A stretch of DNA of 11,555 nt from Prevotellaceae bacterium. GTDB taxonomy: Bacteria; Bacteroidota; Bacteroidia; Bacteroidales; UBA932. Positions 11,414 to 11,555 of the stretch are shown here, one piece after another. The notes beneath the pieces were generated by a model that was not told the origin of the DNA, ran no database searches, and worked only from the letters and a program-made list of their open reading frames with translations. The stretch lies in contig JAITHX010000114.1 in assembly GCA_031279735.1 (NCBI GenBank), positions 1 through 11,555 of the forward strand, read 5' to 3'. Each line of letters starts with the position of its first letter. Position 1 is the first letter of the stretch. Made by a program: the position numbers and the translations under genes.

Positions 11414-11555
11414 GTCCCGCCGTTTAACCGCCGTTCAAACACTGATTTAATCGCCCTGCAAGCGCTGTTCCCGCGTTTCGGCGTTGAACCTTGCGGCTAC
11501 CGAGTTAAAGTAAATCGCTGTCGTGTTAAAATTGCGGGATATGTAGGGGCGCGAT

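Overview
The window reads as chromosome of a Bacteroidales-type bacterium (phylum Bacteroidota). Four things point there: promoters of the form TTTG-N19/20-TAnnTTTG (best examples at 9202-9233 on the plus strand and 11010-11040 on the minus strand), mostly weak Shine-Dalgarno sequences, a DUF4861-like lipoprotein next to uronate genes, and a TonB-dependent receptor with the N-terminal carboxypeptidase-regulatory-like domain typical of the phylum. Species cannot be assigned from sequence alone.

Layout. 1-970 holds no credible gene; it is a stack of different inverted repeats placed almost end to end. 1005-5283 is a plus-strand run of four genes: kduI, kduD, a DUF4861-type lipoprotein and mraY. 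KduI and KduD are consecutive steps that turn the unsaturated uronate released from pectin-like polymers into 2-keto-3-deoxygluconate. The lipoprotein starts one base after kduD and mraY starts four bases after the lipoprotein, so an essential peptidoglycan gene appears to be carried at the end of a uronate-catabolism unit, away from its usual dcw neighbours. 5284-5765 is a second repeat island, with a heptamer array and a large imperfect inverted element that is also present once near 715-837.

5766-8096 (minus) encodes a stand-alone TonB-dependent receptor with no SusD partner. It is divergent from a PAS-like/LuxR-type regulator (8213-8959, plus). Their two predicted promoters overlap head to head around the near-palindrome TTTGCGGTCGCAAA, which suggests a regulator-transporter pair.

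8960-9542 has no protein gene but carries the least-explained signals: a perfect 12-bp hairpin, an excellent promoter driving a very short unit with a seven-codon Phe-rich ORF and a terminator, and, from the other side, a possible structured minus-strand RNA. 9543-10820 (minus) is glyA, preceded by an intrinsic terminator and a tRNA-Val(UAC) with its own canonical promoter. 10992-11555 is a third repeat-rich, gene-free stretch with a nested inverted repeat, another heptamer array and an apparently ownerless promoter motif.

The metabolic story is modest (uronate breakdown, lipid II synthesis, one-carbon metabolism, one regulated uptake receptor). The unusual parts are the density and variety of palindromic repeats, several of which abut stop codons, and the small-RNA-like unit at 9202-9323.
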